From: Globodera rostochiensis
Taxonomy: Eukaryota; Nematoda; Chromadorea; Rhabditida; Heteroderidae
Reading direction: 5' to 3'
Assembly (NCBI GenBank): GCA_018350325.1
Contig: JAEVLN010000039.1
Coordinates: 186,001-250,000, forward strand
DNA: 64,000 nucleotides
Below are positions 21,486-32,560 of this stretch, one piece after another; the stretch's first letter is position 1, and the number at the start of each line of letters is the position of its first letter. The position numbers were made by a program, and so were the translations under genes. The notes beneath the pieces were generated by a model, which made no database searches, was not told where the DNA came from, and saw nothing but the letters and a program-made list of their open reading frames with translations.

Positions 21486-23308
21486 CGGATAAAGGAGAAT
21501 ATATAAGAATTAATTAGCGTCTCGAATACATAAAGCTCCTCGGGAAACCTTTTTAAAGGTTAGCATCGGCACGAGCTCCGCCCGGCACAAGTTTCGCTTT
21601 CGAATTTTCGTCAGGTGTGGCGCCAAATTGAACAGTACTTTTGAAATCCGATTTCAAAAGCAAGGAGGAATTTATAATGAAAATCATGTTTTAGTTTTGA
21701 CATAACGTTGACTAATGGCCAGTCAGCTGGAATTTTGAGGCCTGGTGTGATTAGAATGAAATTGACTGGACTTGGTCACTTTTAGCAATTTTAATCTATT
21801 TTTTGGCACTTTTGGGGGTTTTTTGAAGTGGGTAATTTTAGTAGTGCTCGGCACGATACGATATTCCGATAAAAATATCGCGATATTTGTACCGAAATAT
21901 CGTATCGAAGGGTGAGTAATTATTAGAGAGTGGGTAATTAAAAGATTGAATGCGGTATAAAGGCTTGGTTTTCATTGGTTTTAATTTTATTCATTTTGAT
22001 TTTATTTATTTCTTTTGCCGCAGGCATAATGCAAAAATTTTTTTAATGAAATTCATCTAATTTTAAAACATTTGAGGGAGTTTATTCGTTTGATTTATTA
22101 TAGTTAAACAATTTTTCTTTTTCTTTTTTTTGAAAATTCAGTCGGGCTCCTGTTGTTAATATTATTCAATAAGTAAACCACCTCGCTATTTGATGTAGTA
22201 ACCTTTGTGGTCCAATTCCTGTGGTGTTCGCGGCAGTATGACACTGCTAGGTTGGCATCAACGCTGTATTTTCGTCGATCCTCGACGAAAATTGGCTGGA
22301 CTTTGGCTGGCACGTTGGACCAGCACGCACGGATTGGCTTTGCGGTTGTTGTTTTTTCGTTGTTGTCAATCTCGTACCTCCACCCTCACCGCAGCATTGC
22401 ATGCCGCGGCATCTTCAAAGCTCTGCTGCCGCCCCATACCCATGGACCTCCCTCCCCTCCCCCACTCGTTCCTCTCGGACCCCCTCGGACCCCTCCCCCA
22501 CAGACCCCCCTACTCTTACGAACCCCTCCCCCAATGATTAATTACCCTGGCGGCAACATCAAGGGTGTGAATTTTCACACCCTGACGAGGTCCGGCAACT
22601 GGTACTATTAATTAGGTTTTCCGGAAAGACAGTATGAACCAGAATTTGTTATTTGATGTTCTAGATTTGAATGCACCAGAATTTGCTGTTTCGGAAATCC
22701 ATCTGATCCAGACTTAGGCTTTCCCCGACCCCGCAAATTTAGGACATTTTTCATGGTTTTCCCCGACACTTCCAACCCCGCAAACCATGGTCCCTCCCCG
22801 ACTCGAGGTCGGGGTTAACATATACCCCTAAAAATGGCATCAGTGAGTGACAAAATTATTTTTGTCGAAACGGCGCTTGGGGCTGTGAGTACTTTTGATT
22901 AAAAAAATATTTTATTTTTTACAAAAAAAATATTTTTAAATTAAAATGCGCACAAAAAAAAGAATTTTTAAAAAACATCACATCACTGAATTTGTGCTTC
23001 AATTTTCTCAGAAAAGATTGCTAATTTTTGTAAAAATTTCACCGGCGTTGGAAATTTGCCATATTTCCAGACTTGCCATAATAAAAATATCCATTTAAAG
23101 CATTTCATTGGAGCTTTTTCCCTAATTTAAAAAGAGATTTTTGACTTTAAATGTTACGTTTCTTCAGCGGGACACGGAATCCTGGCACGTTCCGGTCCGA
23201 GCTCTAATAAACCCATTAATGAAAGCTTCTACCAACAAATGCTTCAAAAATGTGCAATAAAATGAACTGCTTGAAATTGTGCATACAATGATGTAACATT
23301 TTTTGTTT
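21486..23308. other. Intergenic with element fragments
   Basis: At 21848-21912 there is a 65-base insertion with TAGTGCTCGGCACGATACG at one end. The flanking sequence (21755-21970) is repeated without it at 27280-27460. Positions 22200-22610 are proline-rich in two frames and GC-rich, with no recognised domain. The 22104-22313 minus frame may be a transposon remnant. No gene can be supported. Confidence 0.35.
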
Positions 23309-23402
23309 TCACTTAGCTATTCACAATCGATTGCCATTTTTATAAATGATTATATTAGAGGAGAAATATTTACGGATGTTAAAAATATTGATTCGGGTCA
23401 GG
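23309..23402 (+). repeat. Orphan copy of the family upstream block
   Basis: TATTCACAATCGATTGCCAT, ATAAATGATTATAT and AATATTGATTCGGG follow in the same order as upstream of copies L and M. No family gene follows on the plus strand. The match breaks at 23402, where CAGGGCTGCACGTGATC begins, which looks like a transposon end. This is probably a truncated remnant of a family copy. Confidence 0.45.
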
Positions 23403-23907
23403 GCTGCACGTGATCAAAAAATAAAAATTCGGGACCGTGATCCATGATCACGGACCCACCAAAACGCCGTGATTTGGCGCAATCCGTGATTGGAAAACCC
23501 AGCAGAAGCAACAAAAATTTTTAAAATTTTTGTAAGAAAATTGCTATTCTGAAAAGATTTAAAGATATTTGTTAAGAAAATTGTTTCAGGATTTTTTTTT
23601 TTGTAAAAGTATGAAATAACCTGAACATTTTTATTAAATCATAACAACACAAGTTATATGCCCGAAATATGCAAAAATGCCAGCATCAATTTGCAGAAAA
23701 TATGCACGAACCCCAAATACTTTCAAAATTCATTATGTTTTTTCAAATGTTTCCAAATAGGAAAATCTGTTTTTTAATTGTATTTTTCGTGTTTTATAGA
23801 CCAAGAGAAAAGAGGTATATATGCCATAACAGATTTAGCAAAATTAAGTAAATCTCACTTGTCAAAAAAAATATTTAAAATCATTAGATGCCTCGTTTTT
23901 TTTCAAT

Positions 23908-24850
23908 TCATTGAGCATTCTCTTCCACGGAATGTCCATCGACAGAATTTGGATGAAATTTCTGTCGTTTAAATTGCCTTTTCCATCTATTCAAAGTGGC
24001 TCTTGCAATTTTGAACATTTTGGCAATGTTTTCGTCTCTAATTTTAGAATTTTTGCACTTAATTTCATAATAACGTTTCATCAATTCCTTTTGTTCACTG
24101 TGTGAGTGTTTATGTTTTGGTGCTGTAAAAGAATTTTTAATTAATATAAATAATAAAATTGGGCTTACAAATACTCACTGGTTTGGCCAAGTTCATTTTT
24201 CCAATTGTAAATTGTTGCCAAACTGAGGCCCAATTCTTTTGCGACAGTTTTATCAATTTGATTGGGATAAGAGTTTTTGAATCCGGCCCGCTTTAACTCG
24301 GCTTTCATTTGATCAAATTTTTCTATCAAATGTTTACGTTCTTCTTTTTCATTGAACATTTTTCCACTTATGCCTAATTCTTTTTTCCATTCATATATTT
24401 TTTTGCGATGACTTTTAAATGTTTAGCAATTTTTTCCTCAATTTGGTTCCTTTCTTTTACCGAATATTTTCCAATTTTCTTAAATTCATCTTTCATTTCG
24501 TGGAATTTGTCTATAATTTTACGTTTTTCATTTGAAGTAATTTCTTTGCCATTTTTGGCATTATCAGAGTGATCAGACCCTGTGAGAGGAGGATTCTGAT
24601 CAGTTGAATTGGGTTCAATTTGTCCAATTTGGGTGTTCTGCCGGTCGATTTGGTGATGGACATTTTGTCCAAAGTTTGTTGGCGGGCTTTTCAAATCTTC
24701 GGCTTCACCTTTGTCCCACCAGCCTTCTCCGAATATTTCATCAAATGTTTTGAGTGCCGTTTCTTCCAATTTTACTTTTACGGATTCGGCTTTGTCCAGT
24801 GAATTTGTTGCGATGAATGCCACCAAAATTAAAATCCAAAATTCCTCCAT
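23908..24850 (-). pseudogene. HTH-repeat family copy H, one-base frameshift
   Basis: It starts at 24850 (MEEFWILILVAFIATNSLDK), with the FDEIFGEGWWDKGEAEDL motif and one repeat. Reading is normal until about 24412, where one base is missing compared with intact copies, inside HLKV(S)RKK of the first HTH unit. The downstream frame (24359-24179) resumes a normal second unit, and exon 2 starts at 24122 after TTACAG. Exon 2 ends early at a TGA where other copies continue with NAGSNVQEI. A single-base sequencing error cannot be excluded for the first break. Confidence 0.65.
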
Positions 24851-25649
24851 TTTATTAAGGCAAAATAACCTGAATTTATGGGCATTATATGAAAAATTAA
24901 ATAATATAATAAACAGAAACAATATTCCAATTAGATAATATAATAAACAGAAACAATATTGGGAAATTTGTCAATTATTTTTAAAGAATTTCTGTCAAAA
25001 ATTTTCAAAAAATAATAAATTTTCACAATATATATTAATAAAAAATTTTAGCTGATAAAAAAATGATTGAAAGTAATACTCGGGGTCCGGAATTTCCTAA
25101 AATCCAAAAGTTTCAATTCCGAACATTTTAATTTAAGATACTTTTTAGTGCCTATAAATTAGGGGTGCTCTCTCCTTATTTATATAATTTAACTGATTTA
25201 CGGTCTTTAATCACCACGATTAATTAGCGAGTATGGGCGCTATCTACTAACCTTCCATTCTATATCCGTGTGTAATAAATTTTGTGGGTCCTTAATTATG
25301 ATACATTTTTTTATGATGATAAAACAAAAAAAAAAAATCATGCAAATAGATTGGCTGTTTTAACTTTGAATTTAATTTTTAAAATAATTTCAACTTTGGA
25401 TTGGATCCAGAAAAAAACCCTTTATATAAATGGAAAATGTATAATTATCAAAAAACATAATTAAATAAATGAAAGCCCCCCTAATGTATTTGGCTTACAA
25501 CAGGCCACTTTTATATTGCCCAACTTTCGCTGTTTGCCGTCGGAATTGACGTGGAATTGGCCAAAATATGCCAGTGCCAATGCTTTCTATGATTCATGTG
25601 TATCCGGGATGTAACCGGAAACCAAAAAAAGGCCGGAATTCCGGCTCGC
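24851..25649. other. Flanks of copies H and I, no gene seen
   Basis: A direct repeat of about 30 bases (ATAATATAATAAACAGAAAC) occurs twice at 24900-24955. The remainder is AT-rich and without recognised content. At 25560-25650 unrelated sequence interrupts family copy I. Confidence 0.4.
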
Positions 25650-25858
25650 AAAAAGATTTGGTGATGGACATGTTGCCCAAAGTTTGTTGGCGGGCTTTTC
25701 AAATCTTCGGCTTCACCTTTGTCCCACCAGCCTTCTCCGAATATTTCATCAAATGTTTTGAGTTCCAATTCCTCCAATTTTACTTTTACGGCTTCGGCTT
25801 TGTCCAATGAATTTGTTGCGAAGAATGCAAACAAAATTAAAATCCAAAAGTTATTCAT
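25650..25858 (-). pseudogene. HTH-repeat family copy I, 5' fragment only
   Basis: It has the start, hydrophobic segment (MNNFWILILFAFFATNSLDK) and FDEIFGEGWWDKGEAEDL motif as far as GQHVHHQI. The sequence then changes abruptly to unrelated DNA (GAGCCGGAATTCCGGC). Repeats and all HTH units are missing, so only the secretory leader and acidic motif remain. Confidence 0.7.
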
Positions 25859-27279
25859 CTTAGGATTATTGTTGGGACTTATATGAATATTTTGTAAATA
25901 AAATATAATGAAATGGTGATTTTTTTTAAGCCTAAATAAATGCAATATAGGTAATATAAAATCTTTGGAGTCCCTCAGAAAATCAATAATGTTGGCAACC
26001 TTTGTCAATTATTTATGTGTTAAAAAATTTTGTCAGAAAATTAAATATTCACAATTTTTAAAAAAATTTTAATAAATATTATTTAGCTTTGCAAAAATTG
26101 TTGAAAGTAATAAATGTCGAGAAATGGTCCAGCGCGCCTTCATTTCTTTACAAGTCTCTTATTCTCAACACTTTGGAATCCAAGCGAACAAACCCCGCCC
26201 GCACCAAGCATTCTCACGGCCTCATCAGTTCAAAAACTCCCACTCCCTTTTGCTTCGGCTATGATCACGTTAGAAAATAAACAACGTTAAGGGCAAAAAC
26301 ACAATCGAAATTGGTCAGACCGTTTGTTGTAATTTAGTCTAGCTTTGAAATCTTATTTGTCTAAAATTTGTTTAATTCGTTTTAAGTTTAAAATTTGGGC
26401 TGGCCTATGCATTTTGCATCCTCTTACGAGGGAATTTGAGCAACATTTGCGATGAAATTGTGATTTTTATGAGTGAGATGGGTAGGACAAAACTGAGTGA
26501 TCACTTAGAAATGATTGTTGGTTGAAGCCTAGAAATGCGTTAAAATTTTGTAAGTGAGTCCGAACTTTGGTCAATCTTTTCTGAAAGCGATTGAGAATTG
26601 AAACTATGATAACTTTTCGAAAGGTTTCAAAAAATCGTTTTTGTGCACTTGCGGTCTCTTTTAATGGTGTTTCGCCTTTGTTCAAGGCTTCAAATTACAG
26701 CCGCCTTTCGGTGTGGCATGTTAATTTGATTCTGCGAAGACACAATGCCAAAACTATTTGTTATGGGATAATTTGTCCAATACGAATTTTGCTTTTGCCA
26801 AGTTTCGCGAGGTGCGTGTTTCAACGTCCCCTTACGAGATTCAAATATTAAGAGATGATTTGGTCGACTTTTGGTCTTCTCAGAGGATGATTCGGTGGAA
26901 TTTGGCCCTTCCCCATGATCTCTTTCGGCGGCTTTTTTTTCCTCACGCATGGAATTCAAATTTACTTACCACGTGCATGTGGTGGTTCATACCCAGCATC
27001 GCCTTCGGCGTCCTTTTTGAACCAAGTGGTTCAAAACCATCCGGTGCTACCAGTGAAGCGAGAGGGCCTTTCCCGGGATCGTTGTGCACGAAAACTTAAC
27101 CATCAGTTATTGTCTAAAATGCATCTCCCAAAAAATGCCTTTTTGGACCAATATTGCTCCCCCAACGATCATTATTTTCCGAAAAATTTCTTATTTATGA
27201 TTTTTGTAAAATTTTCCAAAACATATGAAAATAATATTCATTTGTGAAAGGGAAGATCGACGAATTAGATGGTTTTTAC
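25859..27279. other. Intergenic with unidentified coding-like patch
   Basis: Positions 26590-27100 have overlapping open frames of 86-113 codons, slightly richer in GC than the flanks. One plus frame reads FREVRVSTSPYEIQILRDDL, which has a natural-looking composition, but I recognise no domain. It may be decayed transposon sequence. Confidence 0.2.
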
Positions 27280-27829
27280 GCATGAAATTGACTGGATTTG
27301 GTCAGTTTTAGCAATTTTAATCAATACTTTTGCACTTTTGGGGTTTTTTGGAGTGCGTAATTATTAGAGAGTGGGTAATTATTTTTCAACATCCTAAAAT
27401 GAGTAGTTATTATTGGGTGGGTAATTATTAGAGAGTGGGTAATTAAAAGTTGAATACGGTATATTATTTTTCAACCCTCATCTAGAGTTTTCGTAATGTT
27501 TTACTACGAATTTAACATTTTATATTAAGAAAAAATTTGTTGAAAATAGAGGTTGTTTTTTGGTCCATCAAGTTAATTTTTTTTGCAGGAAGTTCAAGCG
27601 TTTGTGCTGTCGAAAAACATCAAAAAGGTGCCGGCCCCATTAATTAAATCACACAAAATGTTTATGAGAACAACGCGTACAAAAAGTCGTTACCGCTTCA
27701 TCATATTTGGTATGAAAATTTAAACAAAATGTAGAAAAAGATGAGTTTTCGAATTGACGAATCGTTTTTTCAAATTTTGCAAACATTGACTATTCATTCA
27801 ATTACATTTTGAATTCGAGTTCCCAATTT
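27280..27829 (-). pseudogene. 3' relic of a further HTH-repeat family copy
   Basis: Positions 27540-27829 follow, in order, the 3' flank of copy E (14520-14950): GAGGTTGTTTTTT, TTTGTGCTGTCGAAAA, GATGAGTTTTCGAATT, TTTGCAAACATT. The match reaches the last codons of the family (TTCGAGTTCCCAATTTC). It then runs directly into the heptamer minisatellite. The body of this copy is missing, apparently replaced by the minisatellite. Positions 27280-27460 match 21755-21970. Confidence 0.55.
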
Positions 27830-28778
27830 CAATTGCCTATTGCCAATTGCCTATTGCCTATTGCCAATTGCCTATTGCCAATTGCCTATTGCCAATTGCC
27901 TATTGCCAATTGCCTATTGCCAATTGCCTATTGCCAATTGCCTATTGCCAATTGCCTATTGCCAATTGTCTATTGCCTATTGCCTATTGCCAATTGCCTA
28001 TTGCCAATTGCCTATTGCCAATTGCCTATTGCCTATTGTCTATTGCCAATTGCCTATTGCCAATTGCCTAATGCCTATTGCCTAATGCCTATTGCCTATT
28101 GCCAATTGGCTAATGCCTATTGCCTATTGCCAATTGGCTAATGCCAATTGCCTATTGCCAATTGCCTATTGCCTAATGCCTATTGCCTAATGCCTATTGC
28201 CAATGGCGCCCATTGCCAATTGCCTATTGCCAATTGCCTATTGCCAATTGCCTATTGCCAATTGTCTATTGCCAATTGCCTATTGCCAATTGCCTAATGC
28301 CTATTGCCTAATGCCTATTGCCTATTGCCAATTGCCTATTGCCTATTGCCAATTGCCTATTGCCAATTGCCTATTGCCAATTGCCTATTGCCAATTGCCT
28401 ATTGCCAATTGCCTATTGCCAATTGCCTATTGCCAATTGCCTATTGCCAATTGTCTATTGCCAATTGCCTATTGCCAATTGCCTATTGCCAATTGCCTAT
28501 TGCCAATTGCCTATTGCCAATGGCGCCCATTGCCAATTGCCTATTGCCAATTGCCTATTGCCAATTGCCTATTGCCAATTGTCTATTGCCAATTGCCTAT
28601 TGCCAATTGCCTAATGCCTATTGCCTAATGCCTATTGCCTATTGCCAATTGGCTAATGCCTATTGCCTATTGCCAATTGGCTAATGCCAATTGCCTATTG
28701 CCAATTGCCTATTGCCAATTGCCTATTGCCTAATGCCTATTGCCTAATGCCTATTGCCAATTGCCTATTGCCTAATCT
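27830..28778. repeat. Heptamer minisatellite TTGCC(A/T)A
   Basis: About 950 bases consist almost entirely of alternating TTGCCAA and TTGCCTA heptamers, with some TTGCCTAA and TGGCGCCCA variants. The variants recur about 320 bases apart (28202 and 28522) and near 28109/28652, showing higher-order duplication. Seven is coprime to three, so all plus frames stay open and give (MPIAYCQL)n-like frames that are not genes. The family text CCAATTTC...TTGCC next to it may be the seed. Confidence 0.95.
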
Positions 28779-28856
28779 TTAACACAAAAAAAATTATAAA
28801 TTAATTGGAATTTCATATAAATACCAATAAATATAAGGTTGTTTTGCCCAAATAAA

Positions 28857-29451
28857 ATGGAAGAATTTTGGATTTTAATTTTGATTTTATTCTTCGTAAC
28901 AAATTCATTGGACAAAGCCGAATCCGTAAAAGTAAAATTGGAGGAAACGCCACTCAAAACATTTGATGAAATATTCGGAGAAGGCTGGTGGGACAAAGAT
29001 GAAGCCGAAGATTTGAAAAGCCCGCCAACAAACTTTGGGCAAAATGTCCATCACCAAATTGACCGGCAGAACACCCAAATTGGACAAATTGAACCCAATT
29101 CAACTGATCAACTTGGACAAATTGAACCCAATTCAACTGATCAACTTGGACAAATTGAACCCAATTCAACTGATCAACTTGGACAAATTGAACCCAATTC
29201 AACTGATCAGAATCCTCCTCTCACAAAGTCTGATCACTCTGATAATGCCAAAAATGGCGAAGAACAGAACGAAATTTCTTCAAACGAAAAACATAAAATT
29301 ATCGACAAATTTCACGCAATGAAAGACGAATTTAAGCAAAAAGGAAAGTATTCGGCAAAAGAAAGGGTTCAAATTGAGGATAAAATTGCTAAACATTTAA
29401 AGTCAATCGCACAAAAATATCTGAATGGAAAAAAAAATTTGGCTTAGGTCG
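28857..29451 (+). pseudogene. HTH-repeat family copy J, frameshifted and truncated
   Basis: This plus-strand copy starts MEEFWILILILFFVTNSLDK, has FDEIFGEGWWDKDEAEDL, four GQIEPNSTDQ repeats, and the first part of HTH unit 1. The reading frame breaks at HLK(S)IAQKYLNGKK, the same place as in copy H, and ends at 29451. Normal family sequence fades by about 29500, where Maverick-terminus-like sequence begins, so exon 2 and two HTH units are lost. Confidence 0.7.
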
Positions 29452-29494
29452 AAAAAACTCTGAAATTGATCGAAAAAATTTGGTAGAGAAATTT

Positions 29495-29705
29495 GAGTCT
29501 GGCGGCGGGATCAAAAGGTTTTGCGGCAAGAAAAAAATCCGCGCGCTTTTTGCGCGGTAACCGCGAGGTTTTGGTTGAGCCTGAATTGGCCACTTAATCG
29601 CACCGTTCGCTTTTGGGATCGGCGCTTTTGGCTTAGTGGCGTTGAGAGACCTCTAGGCAAAGGGTTGTGCCGGCAAGTTCAAAGGATCTGACTCCTCCAT
29701 AAGAA
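29495..29705. repeat. Degenerate Maverick-terminus-like sequence
   Basis: GCGGGATCAAAAGGTTTTG, CCGCGCGCTTTTTGCGCGG, GGCTTAGTGGCG and GGCAAGTTCAAAGGATCTGAC resemble the outer repeats at 32640-33850 (GGCGGCAAGATCAAAGGATC, TTGGCTTAGGGC). It sits exactly where family copy J is truncated, so an old insertion of a related element may have cut that gene. Confidence 0.45.
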
Positions 29706-29804
29706 AAGGTTGAAATTGTTCAAGTTTATCAAAATGAAAAGTGAACAACGTTCTGCTGCGAATACATCCATAGAAAGAAATCGTTAACAGTTTTTGTGTT
29801 TTTT

Positions 29805-30794
29805 TCAAATCATTTGACCATTTTCACTCCCCAAATTCGAGTTCCCAATTTCCTGAACATTTGCCGCGGCATTTTCTTCCAAAGAATGTCCATCGACAGA
29901 ATTTGGATTGAATTTCTGTCGTTTAAATTGTTTTTTCCATTTATACAAAGTGCGTGTTCCAATCTTCAACATTTTGGTAATTTCCTTGTCATTAATTTTA
30001 GGATTTTTGTCCTTAATTTCATAATAACGTTTCATCAATTCATTTTGTTTGCTGTGGGCGTATTTATGGTTTGGTGCTGTAAAAGAATTTTAATTAATAA
30101 AAAGAAATAATTATTCACCGGTTTGGCCAAGTTTTCGTTTCCAATTGTAAATTGTTTTAAAACTGAGGCCCAACTCTTTCGCGACAGTTTTATCTAATTC
30201 ATTTTGAGAGTTTTTAGTCCGGCCCGCTTTAACTCGGCTTTTCTCTGATCAAATTTCTCTACCAAATTTTGTCGTTCTTCTTTTTTATTGAACATTTTTC
30301 CACTTAAGCCTAATTCTTTTTTCCATTCAAATATTTTTTTGCGATAGACTTTTAAATGTTTAGCAATTTTTCTTTCAATTTGAACCCATTCTTTTGATGA
30401 ATGTTTATCTTTTTGCTTAAATTCGTCTTTCATTGCGTGGAATTTGTCGACAATTTTACGTTTTTGCTCATCTTCGGCTCCAATTTTGGGGTCAATTTGT
30501 CTAAGCTGATCAGTTGAATTAAGTTCAATTTGTCCAAGCTGATCAGTTGAATTAAGTTCAATTTGTCCAATTTGGGTGTTTTGCCGGTCGATTTGGTGAT
30601 GGGCATTTTGTCCAAAATTTGTTGGCGCCGGCATTTTCAAATCTTCGGCTTCACCTTTGTCCCACCAGCCTTCTCCGAATATTTCATCAAATGTTTTGAG
30701 TGGCGTTTCCTCCATTTTTACATTTACGGATTCGTCTTTGTCCATTGTTTGTTGCAAATAATGAGACCAAAATTAAAATACAAAATTTATCCAT
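29805..30794 (-). pseudogene. HTH-repeat family copy K, frameshifted
   Basis: The leader is recognisable from 30794 (MDKFCILILVSLFATN) but loses frame just before the acidic segment, at about 30735. The main frame (30757 onward) carries FDEIFGEGWWDKGEAEDL, two or three GQIELNSTDQ repeats and HTH unit 1 (HLKVYRKKIFEWK). A second shift occurs inside the unit-2 linker (LKTLKMN then stop). Exon 2 (30076-29805) is open with unit 3 (MLKIGTRTLYKWK). Two independent frameshifts mark it as dead. Confidence 0.7.
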
Positions 30795-31105
30795 TTTTGC
30801 AAAAAATTTTCTAAAAAATAATAAACTATTCAATTTATACAAATATTTTAAATATTAATAAATGACAACCCACAATTAAATGGGCCTTCATATAAATCAT
30901 ATTATATCTTACCCGAATCAATATTCCTGACATCTCAAAAATTCTTAAATAATAATTATTTTATAAAAATTGCGATCGCTTGTGAATAGTATGAAAAAAG
31001 TATTTAAAGTAATTTATAATTAATTGGCCCTGGAGGAAATGAAGACAATGTTTTTCGTTGCTTTTCCTCCAAGTTTGCGAATCAGGGCTTTGTAACAGTA
31101 ATTAG
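30795..31105 (-). promoter_or_regulatory. Upstream flank of copy K
   Basis: It includes TGACAACCCACAATTAAATG, TCACCCGAATC-like text and TTGCGATCGCTTGTGAATAG, matching the ATCGAT-type upstream block of copies C and D. Beyond 31030 a GGAGGAAATGAAGACAATG word resembles the second block type. Confidence 0.4.
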
Positions 31106-31840
31106 TAGTGTTCGGCACGGTACGGTATTACCGCGGTATTTTTCGGTATTCGGTATTTTTGAAAAATGGATATTTTTGAACTTTTGCCACAATTCGACGC
31201 TAGTGTGGTGTAGTGGTGAGTGGCTGGTCTGTTGTGGAGTTAAGTGGGTTTTCTGACCCGCACCGGTGAAATTATCTTTTTCAATTTCTGTAAGCATATC
31301 GGGTGGACAAAACAATTTCTAAAAATTAAAAAATATTTCAGATTTTTAAAATATTTTCGGCAACTTACAAAGTTTTGGAATTTTCATTTTTGCTCAGCAT
31401 GTGTGAATTTTAAAAATTGCAGAACCCAGCTTAAAGTGAGATTTTATGTAATAATGTTTATAAAATGCCGAAAAATTAAGCATCTTACTTCTTGAGATGT
31501 TTTCTCCATTTAAAAATTTAAATTTGTTTCAATCTTTAGTCAAAATAAAATTTTCCAAAGAGTAGACCTTTTTGGGATTTCACCGAAATTTTTTTCTTCA
31601 AATTCAGTTGAAATGAACCCGGAACCGCTGAAATGCTTATTTTTTCAACAAAACATTGCCATAATCAATTATAAGTATTGATTAAAAGTTTTTGTTCCCT
31701 TTAAATTGAAATTCAACATGCCCAAAAAAATACCGAATACCGATCGGTATACCGAATTTTTTTGGCCGGTATTTTTCGGTATTGATATTTTACCGAAATA
31801 CCGATACCGAATACCGGGAAACCCCATTTGCCGAACACTA
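31106..31840. mobile_element. hAT-like non-autonomous inverted-repeat element
   Basis: The ends TAGTGTTCGGCACGGTACGG and TTGCCGAACACTA are inverted repeats. The flanks GTAATTAG (31098-31105) and GTAATTTG (31841-31848) agree at 7 of 8 positions, as expected for a hAT-type 8-bp duplication. Both subterminal regions are dense in CGGTAT words, which may act as transposase-binding sites. There is no transposase frame. Confidence 0.75.
31195..31262 (+). other. tRNA-like module inside the hAT-like element
   Basis: The A-box-like TGGTGTAGTGGTGAGTGG is intact and the expected B-box region is degenerate (GGGTTTTCTGACCC). It corresponds to the modules at 13690-13765 and 1531-1599. Confidence 0.35.
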
Positions 31841-31848
31841 GTAATTTG

Positions 31849-32162
31849 TATACCTGGTTCAAATAAAATTAAAAAATTTATTTAACCATTAATCTGAGCT
31901 AATCATCCATATTGCCTTTTAATCAGCAAAACGCGAAAAAATTGAATAAATTAAGAAGGCATAAAGTGAAAACAATTATGGGCAATTTTATTGATTACAA
32001 ATTAGTACGCTTTTTGCTCATATCAAGGATTAACCTGTTTCCGGATGCCGGACATTTTTGAGTCCGGCATGCTGGGTCCCGGACATTTTTGAGTCCGGCA
32101 TGCTGGGTCCGGTATGCCGGATCCCGGACATTTTTATTGATACTGATATTTTGGTCCCGGTA
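31849..32162. other. Short tandem CCGGACATTTTTGAGTCC repeat, no gene
   Basis: At 32040-32130 a unit of about 38 bases (GCCGGACATTTTTGAGTCCG plus GCATGCTGGGTCC) is repeated two to three times. A similar word occurs at 13195-13260. No gene is seen. Confidence 0.5.
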
Positions 32163-32560
32163 TTTCAAAATTTCTTTAAGAGCCAACTAATTATAAATTA
32201 TTTTAAATACTTTTTAATTTGACTATTCACGATCGATCGCATTTTTATAAATGATTTTATTTAAGAAAAATATTTGCGAATTGTCAGGAGTATTGATTTG
32301 GTCACGGTTCAAAAGCTTTTGGGAAAATATTTATGAAATGTCATTAATTCATTGTGGGCTGTCATTTGTTACCTCTATAATGTTCATAGCTAAACAATAT
32401 TTATTATATTGTAAAAAATTATTATTTTCTAAAATTTAGAAATTTTTAGTGATATTTAAATTGGCAAATTTTCTCATAGCGAATTTTCCGTTTAAATTAG
32501 AAAATTAATTGGAATTTTATATAAATGCCCCTAAATTCAGAGGTTATTTTGCCCAAATAA
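32163..32560 (+). promoter_or_regulatory. Upstream region of copy L
   Basis: Nearly identical over about 390 bases to 63436-63828 upstream of copy M. It has GATCGATCGCATTTTTATAA, AATATTTGCGAATTGTCAGG and ATAAATGCCCCTAAATTCAG just before the start codon. The near-identity shows copies L and M are recent duplicates. Confidence 0.6.

Noticed and set aside
22205..22611. Proline-rich 110-134 codon frames
   Set aside because: Two frames are open at once in a C-rich stretch, with no recognised domain or splice context.
26591..27099. Possible novel host gene
   Set aside because: The frames overlap on both strands, no domain is recognised, and it lies among repeats. Kept only as an unidentified patch.
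27809..28684. Several long plus-strand open frames coding ([15 protein letters not shown])-type repeats
   Set aside because: They exist in all three frames because the 7-base unit has no stop. There is no start context or flanking coding sequence.
27830..28778. Telomeric repeat array
   Set aside because: The unit is a heptamer (TAGGCAA on the minus strand), not the nematode hexamer TTAGGC, and gene sequence continues on both sides.
27830..28778. CRISPR-like array
   Set aside because: There is no spacer structure: the repeat is contiguous, and the genome is eukaryotic.
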